DNA of 64,000 nt from a gamma proteobacterium HTCC2207 (GCA_905182275.1 CAJJAU010000001.1:1-64000); one strand, 5' to 3'; counted from the first letter of the stretch, positions 9,243 through 20,888 are shown. Notes: a model not told the origin generated them from the sequence alone. Made by a program: numbers and translations.

Positions 9243-9725
9243 ATGACTAGTAGATCAACTCCAGACTTATGTGATGATTATCCCGATTTAGTGAGAGTAT
9301 TAGACCCCGTTTTTACCAACTTTGGTGGCCGCGAGAGTTTTCATGGGCCCGTATTGACGGTTAAATGCTTTGAGGACAACAGTGTTGTCAAAGAGATGGT
9401 TGGTACGCCTGGTGAAGGCCGCGTAATGGTGGTCGACGCTGGTGGAAGCATGCGTCGCGCCTGTCTTGGTGACATGTTGGCAGAGCAGGCATCAGTGAAC
9501 GGCTGGGCGGGGATAATACTCTACGGATGTATTCGTGATGTCGACGAAATAATAACCACAGACATTGGTGTTCAGGCGCTTGGTTCACACCCAATGAAGA
9601 CTGATAAGAAAGGAATTGGAGAGCAGGGCATTGCGGTTACGTTTGCCGGTGTCACCTTCAGTACTGGTGACTACGTCTACGCTGACAACAATGGAATTCT
9701 GGCCTCAAATCAGAAGCTAGCTTGA
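9243..9725 (+). CDS. rraA: RraA family protein (RNase E activity regulator / class II pyruvate aldolase-like)
   Basis: A 160-residue RraA fold protein. In E. coli RraA binds RNase E and inhibits RNA decay; other family members are metal-dependent 4-hydroxy-4-methyl-2-oxoglutarate aldolases and oxaloacetate decarboxylases. The sequence shows Asp77, twenty residues, then Arg98-Asp99 and Glu102, the D-X20-R-D-X2-E pattern linked with metal binding and aldolase activity, so an enzymatic role is possible. The start lies 8 bp after glcB with an AAGGGG site overlapping the glcB end, so the pair looks like an operon. The 3' end overlaps the convergent GNAT gene by 9 bp. Confidence 0.9.
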   Translation: MTSRSTPDLCDDYPDLVRVLDPVFTNFGGRESFHGPVLTVKCFEDNSVVKEMVGTPGEGRVMVVDAGGSMRRACLGDMLAEQASVNGWAGIILYGCIRDVDEIITTDIGVQALGSHPMKTDKKGIGEQGIAVTFAGVTFSTGDYVYADNNGILASNQKLA

Positions 9726-10142
9726 TAACTGCTTAAGCATGGCAATATGCTCCATGCCAGCCTCTAAAAAGACCTCACCATAGGCTGTAAATCCCGCGCT
9801 CTGATAAAAGGGTAGCGCGGTGAGTTGCGCATACAAATGAATCTTCTGCATGCCCGAAACGACAGCATAATCAATGGCCGCAGCCATTATTAAACGACCG
9901 ATGCCTTTATGGCGATGATTTTTTAGCACTGCCATGCGCCCAAAATGACCATCTGACCGCATTCGCGCTGTGCCAACTGGCTGGTTATTCGCATCAAGGG
10001 CTAACCAATGCTCTGCGGTTGCATCGTGTGTGTCGAAGTCGATCTCAAAAGGCACCTGTTGTTCTTCAACGAAGACCGGAATACGGACTGACTTAATCGC
10101 GGCTTCATCCTCTGCCCAATTTGCGCTCTTAACCCTAATCAA
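9717..10142 (-). CDS. GNAT-family N-acetyltransferase
   Basis: A 141-residue single-domain GNAT protein. The acetyl-CoA pyrophosphate loop is [18 protein letters not shown] (about 89-106), preceded by VGTARMR and followed by a C-terminal [17 protein letters not shown] segment; the N-terminal [13 protein letters not shown] resembles the ElaA/YjcF subgroup. Substrate unknown. The only sensible start is TTG at 10142, with an AGAGGGA site six bases upstream. It lies 16 bp after roxA on the same strand and is the last gene of the mnmA-hflD-purB-roxA run. Confidence 0.87.
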   Translation of the reverse strand: MIRVKSANWAEDEAAIKSVRIPVFVEEQQVPFEIDFDTHDATAEHWLALDANNQPVGTARMRSDGHFGRMAVLKNHRHKGIGRLIMAAAIDYAVVSGMQKIHLYAQLTALPFYQSAGFTAYGEVFLEAGMEHIAMLKQLSS

Positions 10143-10158
10143 TGCTTATCCCTCTTAC

Positions 10159-11121
10159 TCAGTCCTGCTTTTGCCCGTTTACGTAGTGGCTGTAGGTGCG
10201 CTCCTCGCCATCAGCGGCACGGTTCTCAAGTGTGGCCGTTCTGACTTCTTCAGTCATATCGACCAGTGGTGGGTACTTTGGCGCGCTCATAAACTGTGCA
10301 AACCATTCCCCGAGCATTTGCTCATCATCCAGAGTCTCTTGCAACAGCGCCTTGACGCGCTGAATATAACTGGTAGAAATGGGCTGTTCGGCCATGGCAG
10401 CAGTGAGAGGGGGATCGGTCAGGTGATTTGGTGTCAAGTCGCGACTTAATAGCTCAGTGGCTAAATCATCGAGCATTTCAGTGGCTGCCGGAGCTCTAAA
10501 GCCTACCGAAAAGGTTGTGCACTCTCCGATGGCAACACCGTGATGAGCGATTTTGGGTGGCAAATAAAGCATATCACCAGGGTTTAACACCCAGTCTTCC
10601 ACCGCATTAAACTCTTTCAACACCTTCAGCCGTGTATTGTCGGTATGGAGATCATCGGCAGTACACAGCTGGCCCACTTGCCAACGCCGTTGACCGCTGC
10701 CTTGCAACAGAAATACATCGTAGTAATCAAAGTGCGGACCAACACTACCACCGTCCTCGGCGTAGCTGACCATAATGTCATCTAGCCGCCATGCCGGAAG
10801 AAAATCAAAGGACTTCAGTAAATCAGCTACCTCTGGTACCCACAGGTCAACGCCTTGTACTAACAGAGTCCAGTTGCGATTAGGTAGAGTCTCAAAACGA
10901 GATTCCTCAAAGGGACCATGCTCAAGCTGCCAGTCATCGCCAATCACTAGGCGAGACTCAACTTCCTCCTCAAGAGAAAGACCCGCTAAATCATCACCCT
11001 CTATGGGCGGTATAAAGTTAGGAATCGCATTTCGAATTAACAGGGGTTTCTTCTGCCAGTATTCGGATAAAAACTCATCGGCGGTAATTTCACCGAGAAT
11101 AGGGTGGTTGTTTGTACTCAC
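10159..11121 (-). CDS. roxA: Ribosomal protein uL16 arginine 3-hydroxylase (JmjC-type, YcfD/RoxA)
   Basis: A 320-residue Fe(II)/2-oxoglutarate oxygenase. The facial triad is readable as HFD at 130-132 and His193 or His194 in IAHHGV, within the cupin core GPHFDYYDVFLLQGSGQRRWQVG, followed by a winged-helix C-terminal region. This matches bacterial YcfD, which hydroxylates an arginine of ribosomal protein L16. It is slightly shorter than the E. coli enzyme. Translation starts at GTG 11121, only 5 bp after the purB stop, so it is translationally coupled to purB. The C-terminal half is the less certain part of the comparison. Confidence 0.88.
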   Translation of the reverse strand: MSTNNHPILGEITADEFLSEYWQKKPLLIRNAIPNFIPPIEGDDLAGLSLEEEVESRLVIGDDWQLEHGPFEESRFETLPNRNWTLLVQGVDLWVPEVADLLKSFDFLPAWRLDDIMVSYAEDGGSVGPHFDYYDVFLLQGSGQRRWQVGQLCTADDLHTDNTRLKVLKEFNAVEDWVLNPGDMLYLPPKIAHHGVAIGECTTFSVGFRAPAATEMLDDLATELLSRDLTPNHLTDPPLTAAMAEQPISTSYIQRVKALLQETLDDEQMLGEWFAQFMSAPKYPPLVDMTEEVRTATLENRAADGEERTYSHYVNGQKQD

Positions 11122-11126
11122 GACGC

Positions 11127-12515
<1,389 letters not shown>

Positions 12516-12605
12516 TTAAGTGAAATTAATAGCGCAGTATTATATCGGAAATATGATGCCATTTCAGGCATCAATTACGCTAATTGCCATTTTGGGTAGT
12601 GGTCT

Positions 12606-13217
12606 TTACTTTGGTAATACTGAGAGAAGACGATTGCGCTGCCATAATAAATGGCTGCGTTTGCCTCCAACTTGGTGCCATAGGAACGCGCTGCGGATGC
12701 CAGAAAAGAGTAGGCAGCGAACACGCTGAGCGATTGCGGGTTGCTGTAAATAGAGAGGGTTACCGGTGACCTGAATACGGCCCTTTAAAGTGCTTACAGT
12801 GTCAGTATATAAGCCTGCGACATTGGCAATAACATTGTCATGGGTTGCAGAAAAATGATCTGCTTGTCGTTGAGCATTTGCAATGCCCTCACCAACCTGT
12901 TTAATCCGGACACTGTCAGCTGTTAAGCGACGGGCAAGATACATAATTCCGATAACATAGCGCATAACATCTGTGGAGCCCTGACTGCGATCGTTAATCA
13001 TCTCTCGCATAGAGTTAATACCTAGCTCTATATTTTCCGTTGATCCATACAGGCTGCGTATGGTTTCAGGGTTTTGATTTAATAGCGCTACCATTGCCGC
13101 TGACAGCTGAGCCTCGGCAATATCACCCTCGGCGGCCAACTTGGCCACTAGTTCTGCGGCTTGAAACACTCCAGCTAAAGCAAGGGCTTGATCAGCAGTA
13201 GGGCGCTTAAAGATCAC
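12606..13217 (-). CDS. hflD: HflD homologue, high-frequency-lysogenization regulator
   Basis: About 203 residues. The mostly helical protein matches HflD along its length: [18 protein letters not shown] at the N-terminus, a central [21 protein letters not shown], then [42 protein letters not shown] at the C-terminus. HflD is a peripheral membrane protein; in E. coli it antagonises phage lambda CII, and its general cellular role is unclear. I prefer GTG 13217 as start because it makes a 4-bp GTGA overlap with the mnmA stop and fits the HflD N-terminus; an in-frame ATG at 13232 would add five residues. Position between mnmA and purB is conserved. Confidence 0.88.
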   Translation of the reverse strand: MIFKRPTADQALALAGVFQAAELVAKLAAEGDIAEAQLSAAMVALLNQNPETIRSLYGSTENIELGINSMREMINDRSQGSTDVMRYVIGIMYLARRLTADSVRIKQVGEGIANAQRQADHFSATHDNVIANVAGLYTDTVSTLKGRIQVTGNPLYLQQPAIAQRVRCLLFSGIRSAFLWHQVGGKRSHLLWQRNRLLSVLPK

Positions 13218-14317
13218 GCAGATACATTCCATGTACGCTCGATCACACCGCCGCCAAGACAGCAATCCTCTGCATAGAAGACCACCGACTGACCGGGTGT
13301 TACCGCGCGCTGAGGCTCATCAAAGGTGACCACACAGGTGTCATCATCGCTGACATTCACGGTACAAGCCTGATCAGGCTGCCGGTAGCGTGTTTTGGCC
13401 ATGCATTGCAGCGGCTCAGACGCCGACGGTTGGCCGTTAATCCAGTTAATTCCAGAGGCGGCCAGTTGGTTAGTAAACAATAGAGGGTGTTCTGAGCCCT
13501 GTCCTACTATTAGGACATTGCGTTCTAAGTCTTTTTCGAGCGTGTACCAGGGCGCATCGCCAGAATCTTTAACGCCACCAATCCCTAGGCCTTGGCGCTG
13601 GCCAATGGTGTAAAACATTAAACCGTGGTGCTCTCCCATGACCACACCATCGGGCGTTTCCATTGCGCCAGGCTGCGCTGGGATGTACTGCTCTAAAAAG
13701 TCTTTAAAACGCCGCTCACCAATAAAGCAAATACCGGTACTATCCTTTTTGTCTGAGGTCACAAAACCATGCTTTTCTGCGATGGCTCGCACCTCAGGTT
13801 TCTCTAATTCACCGACCGGGAATAGTGATTTGGCAAATGCCTCTCCTTCCACTGCGTGTAAGAAATAGCTTTGATCTTTATTATTGTCTAGGCCCTTGAG
13901 CAATCGGGCGCTGTTGGTGCTGTTATCTATTCGGGTGTAGTGGCCAGTGGCAATGTAATCAGCGCCCATAATCTGAGCGTAATCAAGAAATACCTTAAAT
14001 TTGATTTCGCGGTTACACAGAATGTCAGGATTAGGCGTGCGCCCGGCACGGTACTCCTCTAAAAAGTGCTCAAACACATTGTCCCAGTAGTCCGCCGCAA
14101 AATTCGCCGTGTGCAAGGTGATCCCGAGTTTGTCACATACTTGCTGGGCATCAGCTAGATCAGCAATAGCTGTGCAATACTCAGAGCCGTCGTCTTCGTC
14201 CCAATTTTTCATGAACAGGCCTTCAACCTCATAACCCTGCTCGATCAGCAACAGGGCAGCCACCGAGGAATCAACGCCCCCAGACATGCCAACGATTACT
14301 TTTACGGGTTTACTCAT
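13214..14317 (-). CDS. mnmA: tRNA-specific 2-thiouridylase
   Basis: A 367-residue enzyme that places sulfur at position 2 of the wobble uridine in tRNA(Lys, Glu, Gln). It shows the ATP-pyrophosphatase loop [15 protein letters not shown] at the N-terminus, the first catalytic cysteine in [11 protein letters not shown] and the second in [12 protein letters not shown], then [10 protein letters not shown] and a C-terminal beta-barrel domain. The ATG at 14317 begins [14 protein letters not shown], the usual N-terminus; an upstream TTG at 14332 adds five atypical residues. It overlaps hflD by 4 bp. Confidence 0.97.
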   Translation of the reverse strand: MSKPVKVIVGMSGGVDSSVAALLLIEQGYEVEGLFMKNWDEDDGSEYCTAIADLADAQQVCDKLGITLHTANFAADYWDNVFEHFLEEYRAGRTPNPDILCNREIKFKVFLDYAQIMGADYIATGHYTRIDNSTNSARLLKGLDNNKDQSYFLHAVEGEAFAKSLFPVGELEKPEVRAIAEKHGFVTSDKKDSTGICFIGERRFKDFLEQYIPAQPGAMETPDGVVMGEHHGLMFYTIGQRQGLGIGGVKDSGDAPWYTLEKDLERNVLIVGQGSEHPLLFTNQLAASGINWINGQPSASEPLQCMAKTRYRQPDQACTVNVSDDDTCVVTFDEPQRAVTPGQSVVFYAEDCCLGGGVIERTWNVSA

Positions 14318-14359
14318 GATAGTGACAGGCAACTCTTAAAACGATTAATTAGGTCGTTA

Positions 14360-14806
14360 CTATAAGCCGTTATGAAAGATTTCCAAAGGGAAAACACGTC
14401 CCGAGATGAAGTCATCAACAGCCTGATGGACCAATTCACTGCGCGGCTTATTGACTGGATCTTTTATTTGCTCAAGCGTCATCCATTCAGCGCTATCAAT
14501 ATCGCTGTCTATTTCTGCGTCCTGTTGAAACTGCAGTGGCTCGGCGATAAAAACCAGACGATAATAAGTGATGCCTGTAGTCGCGGACCTAGCATTAGAA
14601 AAGCCTAAAAACCCAGTAATTTTTACCTCCCAGCCAGTTTCCTCTAAGGTTTCTCGCAGTGCCGCAGCTATTACATCCTCACCAGGCTCAACGTGGCCCG
14701 CTGGTTGGTTAATTACCTGAACTCCGTCCTGTGTCTCGCGGACCATTAAAAACTCGCCATTGCGCTCAACTACAGTGGCAACGGTAAGGTGGATAGTGTT
14801 CGGCAT
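14360..14806 (-). CDS. nudJ: Nudix hydrolase, NudJ-like phosphatase
   Basis: A 148-residue Nudix protein. The Nudix box is complete (GHVEPGEDVIAAALRETLEETGW), with the REx2EEx2G metal-binding core. The N-terminal LTVATVVERNGEFLMVRE and the C-terminal arrangement resemble NudJ (YmfB), which hydrolyses nucleoside di- and triphosphates and HMP-PP; in E. coli it also neighbours mnmA and rluE. ATG 14806 has an AGGAG site six bases upstream and is preferred over the TTG that would add two residues. rluE ends 18 bp upstream on the same strand. Confidence 0.9.
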   Translation of the reverse strand: MPNTIHLTVATVVERNGEFLMVRETQDGVQVINQPAGHVEPGEDVIAAALRETLEETGWEVKITGFLGFSNARSATTGITYYRLVFIAEPLQFQQDAEIDSDIDSAEWMTLEQIKDPVNKPRSELVHQAVDDFISGRVFPLEIFHNGL

Positions 14807-14824
14807 AATCAACTCCTGTTGTAT

Positions 14825-15361
14825 TTAACCCATAGTACGGTATTCGCCAGGCTGTAGATCCCCGAGAGACCACTCACCAATAGCTATACGCACCAATCTC
14901 AGGGTAGGTAGTTTGACCGCCGCGGTCATTCGCCGCACTTGACGATTACGGCCTTCGCTAATTACCAGCTCAATCCAGCTATCGGCAACCGTTTTACGCA
15001 CTCTAATTGGCGGATTACGGATCCAGAGGGACGGTTCTGACAGAATTTTACAAGAGTCCGCACGCGCCGGGCCATCTTTGAGATCGACTCCCGCCACTAG
15101 CGCAGCACAGTGTTCAGCGGTCGCAGCTCCCTCCACTTGCACCCAGTAAGTCTTCTTAAACTTATTCTTTGGATGGCTGATCTTAGCCTGCAACCCACCG
15201 TTATCAGTAAGTAACATAAGACCTTCAGAGTCATAGTCTAAGCGTCCTGCAGGGTAAACAGACGGGATCTCAATAAAGTCAGCGAGGGTCTTTCGTTCAG
15301 CCTGATCGGTAAACTGACTCATCACCTGGAACGGTTTGTTAAAAATGATCAGTTTTGGCAA
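14825..15361 (-). CDS. rluE: 23S rRNA pseudouridine synthase RluE
   Basis: A 178-residue RsuA/RluE-type pseudouridine synthase without an N-terminal S4 domain, as in RluE, which modifies U2457 of 23S rRNA in E. coli. Motif II carries the catalytic aspartate in YPAGRLDYDSEGLMLLTDNG; KFKKTYWVQV and the ISEGRNRQVRRM box follow. The start is TTG at 15361, six bases after GGAG, giving MPKLIIFNKPFQVMSQF, the normal N-terminus of the family. It is divergent from icd. Confidence 0.93.
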   Translation of the reverse strand: MPKLIIFNKPFQVMSQFTDQAERKTLADFIEIPSVYPAGRLDYDSEGLMLLTDNGGLQAKISHPKNKFKKTYWVQVEGAATAEHCAALVAGVDLKDGPARADSCKILSEPSLWIRNPPIRVRKTVADSWIELVISEGRNRQVRRMTAAVKLPTLRLVRIAIGEWSLGDLQPGEYRTMG

Positions 15362-15504
15362 AGTAGTCTCCGAAAATCACTATTATAGGGCAAAATCTGC
15401 TACAAAATGTTGCATGTCGTATGTTAATATAACTGGATTAGGTAAATTTTTTACAAAACTACCTTCCCGCACTATTAAATTGATCATTATCCACGGAGAT
15501 AAGC

Positions 15505-16758
15505 ATGGGATACCAGCACATTAAAGTTCCACAAAGCGGTGAAAAAATCACTGTTAATTCTGACTTCTCAATAAATGTTCCAAATAATCCAGTCATCCCG
15601 TTTATCGAAGGCGACGGCATTGGTGTTGATATCACCCCAGTTATGGTGAAAGTCATTGATGCAGCTGTAGAGAAAGCCTACGGCGGCGAGAAAAAGATCT
15701 CCTGGATGGAAGTATTCTGCGGTGAGAAGGCAGCGGAACTTTATGAGGGTGACTGGTTTCCAGCTGAAACCTTAGAAGCTGTTCAAGAATATATCGTTTC
15801 AATTAAAGGCCCATTGACTACACCCGTAGGTGGTGGCTTCCGATCGTTGAACGTTGCACTGCGTCAAGAGCTTGATCTGTTTGTCTGCCAGCGGCCTGTG
15901 CGTTGGTTTACCGGCGTTCCCTCTCCAGTTAAGGAGCCAAACAAGGTAGATATGTGTATCTTCCGCGAGAACTCTGAAGACATCTATGCGGGTATCGAAT
16001 GGAAAGCGGGTAGCGCAGAAGCGACTAAAGTAATTAAGTTTCTTCAGGATGAGATGAGCGTTAGCAAAATCCGTTTTGATACAAACTGTGGTATTGGCGT
16101 TAAGCCCGTTTCAGAGCAGGGCACTAAGCGTCTGGTCACTAAAGCGATTCAGTATGCGATCGATCAAAACAAGCCCTCTGTTACCTTAGTACACAAGGGT
16201 AATATTATGAAGTTCACTGAAGGTGCATTCTGCGATTGGGGCTATGAAGTCGCTCGTGAAAGCTTTGGCGGTGAGCCTCTCGATGGCGGCCCATGGCATG
16301 TAGTGAAGAACCCAAATACGGGTGAAGATATCGTTATCAAAGATGTGATCGCGGACGCTATGCTTCAACAGATCATTCTGCGTCCAGATGAGTACAGTGT
16401 TTTAGCTACGCTTAACTTAAATGGTGACTACATATCAGACGCACTGGCTGCTCAAGTAGGCGGTATCGGAATTGCTCCAGGTGCTAACCTTTCTGATGAT
16501 GTAGCAATTTTTGAGGCTACTCACGGCACAGCGCCTAAGTACGCTGGCCAAGATAAGGTTAACCCGGGTTCACTAATACTCTCTGCCGAGATGATGTTAC
16601 GCCACTTGGGGTGGGCAGATGCCGCTGACCTCGTTATCAAGGGAATTGAAGGCGCAATTAACGAGAAAAAAGTAACCTATGACTTTGAGCGGCTTATGGA
16701 TGATGCTATTTTAATGTCTTGCTCTGAGTTCGGTGATGCGATGATTGAAAATATGTAA
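15505..16758 (+). CDS. icd: Isocitrate dehydrogenase (NADP-dependent)
   Basis: A 417-residue enzyme of the TCA cycle that competes with isocitrate lyase for isocitrate. [49 protein letters not shown] and the C-terminal [23 protein letters not shown] match the E. coli-type dimeric enzyme. Ser114 in GFRSLNV is the counterpart of E. coli Ser113, the residue phosphorylated by AceK to push flux into the glyoxylate shunt, so that control could exist, although aceK is not in the window. The ATG follows GGAG. A terminator follows directly. Confidence 0.97.
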   Translation: MGYQHIKVPQSGEKITVNSDFSINVPNNPVIPFIEGDGIGVDITPVMVKVIDAAVEKAYGGEKKISWMEVFCGEKAAELYEGDWFPAETLEAVQEYIVSIKGPLTTPVGGGFRSLNVALRQELDLFVCQRPVRWFTGVPSPVKEPNKVDMCIFRENSEDIYAGIEWKAGSAEATKVIKFLQDEMSVSKIRFDTNCGIGVKPVSEQGTKRLVTKAIQYAIDQNKPSVTLVHKGNIMKFTEGAFCDWGYEVARESFGGEPLDGGPWHVVKNPNTGEDIVIKDVIADAMLQQIILRPDEYSVLATLNLNGDYISDALAAQVGGIGIAPGANLSDDVAIFEATHGTAPKYAGQDKVNPGSLILSAEMMLRHLGWADAADLVIKGIEGAINEKKVTYDFERLMDDAILMSCSEFGDAMIENM

Positions 16759-16780
16759 ATCGTAGCAAATTGATGCAAAG

Positions 16781-16806
16781 ACCCGGCCCCAGCGCCGGGT
16801 TTTTTG
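16781..16806 (+). terminator. Rho-independent terminator of icd
   Basis: ACCCGGC at 16781-16787 pairs with GCCGGGT at 16794-16800, followed by a T-run, starting 22 bp after the icd stop. No T-tract is present on the other strand, so it serves the rightward gene only. Confidence 0.9.
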
Positions 16807-16819
16807 TGTCTGTTACATC

Positions 16820-18178
16820 CTATTCAGAAGCATTAATGGGTAACTGTTCATAGAGTTTACGCATCTTTTTTACCTTATGTAGCGCCATCCAATAGCCTAG
16901 GACACCAAACAATACTGAACCGACCGCCTGACCAATTAAAACGCCTTGGGCCTGCCAATAGTAGCTGCCGAGCATCACAAAGGGTATGGTGCCAATGGTT
17001 GCTTTACCCACGTTCAGGGCGCTGGCTAACCGTGGCGAATTGAGATTATTAAAGGTCGCATTTGACGTAAATAGCAGCCCATTAAATACAAAAGTGATTG
17101 CTAGATAAGTGCAAAATAAACCAACAATTTCAGCTGCTTGCAGGTTTAACTTAAATGCATTTATAACGAAATCTTGTGATAGCCAGAGCAGCAAAGACAC
17201 CCCCGTACAGAATACTGCCATCACGATCAGTGAGTCGCTTAGCGTACGCTGGATACGATCCCACTGACCGGCACCAAAGTTTTGCCCCAGTATTGGGCCA
17301 ATAGCACCTGAAAGACTAAATACAAAGGCGAAACAGACCGGAGTTAGACGGCCAACAACCGCATATCCCGCAACATAGCTACTGCCGTAGACGGCAATAG
17401 CAGCCGTTACATAGGCATTGGCCAGTGGCGTTGCCATGTTGGTGACAACGGCCGGTAGGGCAATATTTAAGATGGGCCGTGTACAAACTTTAAAGCTCGC
17501 CATAGTGGGCATTGCCAACAGCCGGTGTTTGTATTGAACACGGTAGAGCGCGTAACTAAACACCGCCAGCCTCGCGAACACAGAAGCAATAGCTGCTCCG
17601 GTAACCCCAAGTTCGAGGCTAAAGATTAAAATAGGGTCCAGAATTGCGTTCACGATTCCGCCCGATAAGGTCGACAACATAGCACCCTTGGCGTCACCAA
17701 CTGCGCGCAGAACCGCGCTGGCCCCCAACCCGATGGCGAGTAATATCGCCGCGGGCAAAACAATGAGTAAGTAATCTTTAGCAACCACGGCCACATTGTC
17801 CTTGGCACCAAGCCAATACAACAACTGATCCAGACTCATTATGATGATACCTACCGTCACAATACTCACGATGCCAGCAATAATCAGTACATTAATGGCA
17901 AACTGTGCGGCTTTTTCACGATTTTTTGCGCCCAAAGAGCGTGATACCAGTGCTCCAGCGGCGATCGAGGTACCTATCGATATAGAGGTCGCCAAAAAGG
18001 TCAAAGTACTGGCAAATCCAATAGCAGCGACCAAATCAGGGTCACCTAAAAGGCTAATAAACCACATATCGAGGAGATCAACCAAAAATATGGACATTAG
18101 TCCAAACGCGCTAGTACTGGCCATCACAATAATGTGGCGCATTAGCGAGCCTTGAACAAATTTGGCAGTGTCGGTCAT
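16820..18178 (-). CDS. MATE-family multidrug/toxin efflux transporter
   Basis: About 452 residues from ATG 18178 with roughly 12 hydrophobic segments arranged as two similar halves, as in MATE (NorM/DinF-type) antiporters, which export cationic compounds using a sodium or proton gradient. The N-terminal half has SIGTSIAAGALVSRSLGAKNREKA and the second half GPILGQNFGAGQWDRIQRTL, the paired family landmarks. The open frame extends 20 residues upstream, but MTDTAKFVQGSLMRHI with a GGAA site is the natural start. The substrate is not predictable. It is convergent with icd and divergent from the beta-lactamase-fold gene. Confidence 0.9.
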   Translation of the reverse strand: MTDTAKFVQGSLMRHIIVMASTSAFGLMSIFLVDLLDMWFISLLGDPDLVAAIGFASTLTFLATSISIGTSIAAGALVSRSLGAKNREKAAQFAINVLIIAGIVSIVTVGIIIMSLDQLLYWLGAKDNVAVVAKDYLLIVLPAAILLAIGLGASAVLRAVGDAKGAMLSTLSGGIVNAILDPILIFSLELGVTGAAIASVFARLAVFSYALYRVQYKHRLLAMPTMASFKVCTRPILNIALPAVVTNMATPLANAYVTAAIAVYGSSYVAGYAVVGRLTPVCFAFVFSLSGAIGPILGQNFGAGQWDRIQRTLSDSLIVMAVFCTGVSLLLWLSQDFVINAFKLNLQAAEIVGLFCTYLAITFVFNGLLFTSNATFNNLNSPRLASALNVGKATIGTIPFVMLGSYYWQAQGVLIGQAVGSVLFGVLGYWMALHKVKKMRKLYEQLPINASE

Positions 18179-18384
18179 AAGGGTTCCGGTGGAAATGCAC
18201 TGGTGGGTTAACAGCTCTTCGGCGCCAGTAAGCACCAACCGAGGGATTATATACTTATTAGACCTCGCCTCAGATAATAAACAAGACTAAACGTGCTAAA
18301 TATGGTCTCAGGGATAGTCTGTGCAACCGAAGTCACGCTAAACTGTGAGCTGAAAAATGGCAATTACAATCAGTAGAGGTAGGC

Positions 18385-19710
18385 ATGAATAGTAAGAGCG
18401 GGCAGTTCGTCTTTATGTTACTTGCAGTTGCAGGGATACTTAGCAGTGGCTGCAGCGCTAATAATGAGCGGCCAAAGCCCGCTGATAATCTCGAATTTGT
18501 CCCTGCATCTTCCGTAGACCGCGTTAGGGTTCAGATAGCCAAATTACCCACTGATGACGTCTGGTGGAATGTCTATGGTGAGGATCAAGCCTGGAACTTT
18601 AAAAATCTCCATCGTTTCATGCCAACGGTCAATATCTACCGACAGGGGCAGGTCCGCATGCTGGCCAATCGGCCAATGCCAAGCATCGCAAGAGAGGTAA
18701 TTGACACACCTAGTGGAAGTATGGGGTTCAAGGATTTTTTGGATAGCGAGGCGTCCAAAACAATGGGCATTGTGGTGCTACACAAAGGCGACATTGTCTT
18801 TGAGCATTACCCTAGGCAGCAGCCTTACGAGAAGCCCATTTACTGGTCAGTCACCAAGGTACTTGTTTCTGCATTGGTAGGTATTCTAGAGGATCGTGGT
18901 CAAGTTGATGTGAGTCAGCCTATTAGTCTCTATATACCTGCGCTTATCGGTTCTGACTTTGCAACTATTAGTGTCCGAAATCTACTTGACATGGCGACCG
19001 GCCTCAATTGCCCAGAGGAGTATATTGATCATGCATCCTGCTATTACCAATACTCAATGACCATCGGTGACGGCTATTGGACCGAGAAATCAGGCCAGAG
19101 TCCTTACGCTATGATCGCCTCACTTAAGCCTGGAATTAAGCAGCCACAGGGTGAGGATTTTCAGTATTCTGGCGTTAACACATTTATTTTAAGTTGGTTG
19201 GTTGAGGAACTTACCGGGATGCCGTTCCAAGACGCACTGAGTAAAGAAATTTGGCAGAAAATTGGTGCGGAGGCAGATGCTGCCTTACTGGCACCGCGAT
19301 ATGGTGTTCCTAATACCCACGGGGGTTTACTTGCACAGCTCCGTGATGTGGCACGTTTTGGCTTACTGTATACACCCAGCTATTATAAGGTAACCGACCA
19401 TAAGATCATCTCTGACAGGGTGGTTAAACTTATTCGTAACGATGGCAATCCAAAGCTATGGCAAAAAGCACGCGCAGCCAACGTGCTGCCTAATGATTTT
19501 TCACATTCGGTATACCAGTGGGATGCTGTTTATAACAATCATGATTTTTACAAAGGCGGTTGGGCCGGGCAGGGCATATTAGTTAACCCTGACAAAGATA
19601 TTGTTGCCGTATTCACCGGTTATGCGATAGACGCCCAAGAATCACAGCCCGATCTATTACCAGTACTGAGGCAAATGTTGAACAGCATTTTTCCGGAACA
19701 TAACCCTTAG
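18385..19710 (+). CDS. Beta-lactamase-fold serine hydrolase lipoprotein
   Basis: A 441-residue predicted lipoprotein: the N-terminus has a hydrophobic stretch ending in the lipobox LSSGC (Cys23). The class C beta-lactamase/esterase fold is indicated by the SxxK motif SVTK at 155-158, a YSGVNTF segment in place of the YxN motif, and THGG near 312 in place of the KTG box. Such envelope proteins are usually esterases or peptidases rather than antibiotic-hydrolysing enzymes; no substrate is implied. AGAGGT precedes the ATG. It stands alone between a divergent transporter and the patatin gene. Confidence 0.87.
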   Translation: MNSKSGQFVFMLLAVAGILSSGCSANNERPKPADNLEFVPASSVDRVRVQIAKLPTDDVWWNVYGEDQAWNFKNLHRFMPTVNIYRQGQVRMLANRPMPSIAREVIDTPSGSMGFKDFLDSEASKTMGIVVLHKGDIVFEHYPRQQPYEKPIYWSVTKVLVSALVGILEDRGQVDVSQPISLYIPALIGSDFATISVRNLLDMATGLNCPEEYIDHASCYYQYSMTIGDGYWTEKSGQSPYAMIASLKPGIKQPQGEDFQYSGVNTFILSWLVEELTGMPFQDALSKEIWQKIGAEADAALLAPRYGVPNTHGGLLAQLRDVARFGLLYTPSYYKVTDHKIISDRVVKLIRNDGNPKLWQKARAANVLPNDFSHSVYQWDAVYNNHDFYKGGWAGQGILVNPDKDIVAVFTGYAIDAQESQPDLLPVLRQMLNSIFPEHNP

Positions 19711-19878
19711 AGATTTAAATTACGGATGATAACAACGAATATACATTAGCGTGCCAGGACGCTCAGTAAATAAAGGCCTACCGGGGTGCAAGCTTGCGGG
19801 CGGCTCTATAGATCAAACTCTGATTGGGTATTTTCCCTAAAAAAACTACTGTAAAGTAAGCAAGGTAAACTAAGACAC

Positions 19879-20763
19879 ATGGCTAAAAAACTATTTAATA
19901 CAAAAATTGGACTGGCACTGGGTGGCGGAGCTGCGAAAGGTGTCGCTCACATTGGCGTGTTGAAGGCGTTAGAAGACGCAAAGGTAAATATAGACTTTAT
20001 AGCTGGGACCAGTGTCGGCGCGATGATAGCGGCACTTTACGCCTTTAATGTTGACATAGAGGCCATTGGCAGCCTTGCGCGGCGTTTGACAATGTCGAAG
20101 GTCACCTCTTTTAAACTCAACAAAACCGGGTTTTTCACTACAGAATCCTTAAGAGAGCTGATACTTGAATATGTCGGTGAGGTAAACATTGAAGATGCGT
20201 TGATTCCTCTGTCGATTGTCGCAACTGACATCAACAGTGGGGAAGAGATTATCCTCACCACTGGTTCGGTCGCTGACGCTGTTTGTGCCTCCGCAGCTAT
20301 CCCTGGCATTTATATACCGGTAGAGCTAAATGGTAGAACTTTGGTAGACGGCGGATTGGTTCAAAACGTACCCATAGAGGCATTGCAGGCTTTAGGTGCT
20401 GGAGTAACCATTGCCAGTCATCTCAATAGCGTGAGTCATTACTCCGAGATAAGTCATGTGCTGGACGTAATGCGTAACGCGTTTGAAATCGCGGTTAGCC
20501 AACATACTCAGGACCAGTTGAAGGATGCTGACTTGTTGATTTCAATGGACCTAAGTGACTTTAGCCTGCGAGACAACACCGAGAGATACGATGAGCTTTT
20601 CGATATTGGATACCGCGCCGCGACGATTCAACTGACGAAGTTGGCCTGGTACAAAAAAACTAATCTATTACTTTATGTGGGGCGACTTATTAAAGAGTTA
20701 GCACCCTTTAAACTACCAGAATTTATCAAGCGGTTAGTGAGTGAGCCGACACAAGGACAATAG
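19879..20763 (+). CDS. Patatin-like phospholipase (RssA-type)
   Basis: A 294-residue cytoplasmic patatin with a catalytic dyad. The glycine-rich oxyanion loop is GGGAAKGVAHIGVL (15-28), the nucleophile is Ser45 in GTSVGAM, and the aspartate is Asp157 in LVDGGLVQN. The family hydrolyses lysophospholipids or phospholipids; this branch corresponds to E. coli RssA/bacterial NTE-like proteins. There is no signal peptide. The ribosome binding site is weak (AAGG well upstream). A DUF2815-like gene starts 125 bp downstream; whether they share a transcript is unknown. Confidence 0.9.
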   Translation: MAKKLFNTKIGLALGGGAAKGVAHIGVLKALEDAKVNIDFIAGTSVGAMIAALYAFNVDIEAIGSLARRLTMSKVTSFKLNKTGFFTTESLRELILEYVGEVNIEDALIPLSIVATDINSGEEIILTTGSVADAVCASAAIPGIYIPVELNGRTLVDGGLVQNVPIEALQALGAGVTIASHLNSVSHYSEISHVLDVMRNAFEIAVSQHTQDQLKDADLLISMDLSDFSLRDNTERYDELFDIGYRAATIQLTKLAWYKKTNLLLYVGRLIKELAPFKLPEFIKRLVSEPTQGQ

Positions 20764-20888
20764 CAATCGCAATCTTAGTAATTATAGGCTTACAGAGCAG
20801 TTTGCACGCCTAATTAGAGCGGGTGTAGTACTCAAAATATAAGCCCTCAACCTCCCAATTCGCCAAGTTTAACCACGCAAAGACCAGT

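Noticed and set aside
18385-19710. Antibiotic-resistance class C beta-lactamase
   Set aside because: It is a lipoprotein with an altered YxN and KTG region, typical of related esterases or peptidases; resistance cannot be inferred.
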